14,786 nt of DNA from an uncultured Collinsella sp. GTDB lineage: Bacteria > Actinomycetota > Coriobacteriia > Coriobacteriales > Coriobacteriaceae. Both the position numbers and the translations under genes were made by a program. Below are positions 14,569 to 14,786 of this stretch, one piece after another; positions within the stretch are counted from its first letter, which is position 1, and each line of letters begins with the position of its first letter. The notes under the pieces were generated by a model, which saw only the letters and a list, made by a program, of their open reading frames with translations, was not told the origin of the DNA and ran no database searches. The stretch covers positions 1 through 14,786 of the forward strand of contig URNU01000011.1 of the NCBI GenBank assembly GCA_900549275.1, written 5' to 3'.

Positions 14569-14786
14569 ATGGCAGAACCTGAAAAGAAGGACTACGCTCG
14601 TCGCTGCGAAAGCCACGTCGAGGCCCTGCGTGCTGCAGTGCCGGGCGCTATCGAGAAGGTCGAATGGCAGTGCGAGGACCAGCTGACGATCACCGTCAAG
14701 CTGGACCGTCTGCCCGAGGCCGTCCACTACCTGTACTACGAGCGCTACGGCTGGATTCCCGTGATCATCGGCAACGATGAGCGCAG
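14569..14786 (+). CDS. hyfG: Hydrogenase-4 large subunit HyfG, N-terminal part (truncated by window edge)
   Basis: Seventy-two complete codons are present from ATG 14569, preceded by GAGGTG at 14553-14558 and 4 bp after hyfF. The segment LTITVKLDRLPEAVHYLYYE then GWIPVIIGNDER matches the NuoC-like N-terminal domain of HyfG/HycE. In E. coli this domain is fused to the NuoD-like [NiFe] catalytic domain, which would lie beyond the window. Whether it is a fusion or a separate NuoC-like protein cannot be decided here. The break is the window boundary, not a mutation. Confidence 0.88.
   Translation, partial: MAEPEKKDYARRCESHVEALRAAVPGAIEKVEWQCEDQLTITVKLDRLPEAVHYLYYERYGWIPVIIGNDER

Overview
The window looks like a chromosomal segment of a GC-rich anaerobic actinobacterium of the Coriobacteriia, most like the gut genus Collinsella. 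This is an inference from the high GC, the strict Shine-Dalgarno sites, the gene content (a selenocysteine formate dehydrogenase with an Hyf-type hydrogenase) and the absence of any sigma-54 type promoter in front of it. No 16S or other taxonomic marker is present.

Region 1 (1-1736) is housekeeping. It holds the end of an upstream transcription unit (terminator 29-59), a BrnQ branched-chain amino acid carrier (83-1441), a near-consensus promoter (1453-1481), tRNA-Pro(UGG), tRNA-Gly(UCC) and their terminator.

Region 2 (1740-4064) is a small accessory island. A lower-GC gene for an AbiEi-like/DUF559-like protein with a C-terminal PD-(D/E)XK nuclease-like domain (2026-3036) sits between two copies of a hairpin with a 21-23 bp stem. 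The outermost arms form a 30 bp terminal inverted repeat (27/30 identical) that bounds a 1,369 bp unit (1777-3145), so the gene looks like a hairpin-ended cassette. It converges on a RelB/DinJ antitoxin and PIN-domain toxin pair on the minus strand (3152-3965). The PIN protein lacks two of its expected acidic residues and ends in a tandem heptad tail.

Region 3 (4064-14786, all plus strand) is a formate hydrogenlyase locus of the FHL-2 (Hyf) type. A long intergenic region with a structured leader precedes hydN (ferredoxin-like electron carrier) and fdhF (molybdenum/tungsten formate dehydrogenase H). The fdhF frame contains an in-frame TGA read as selenocysteine 140, followed by a clear bacterial SECIS hairpin. 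After a strong hairpin at 7231-7273 come hyfA, hyfB, hyfC, hyfD, hyfE, hyfF and the first part of hyfG, tightly spaced or overlapping. FdhF would oxidise formate to CO2. Electrons would pass through HydN and HyfA clusters to the [NiFe] hydrogenase (HyfG, continuing beyond the window), which makes H2. The membrane arm (HyfB, C, D, E, F) has three antiporter-like subunits with their key Glu/Lys residues intact, which suggests coupling to proton or sodium translocation. The small hydrogenase subunit, maturation genes and sel genes are not in the window.
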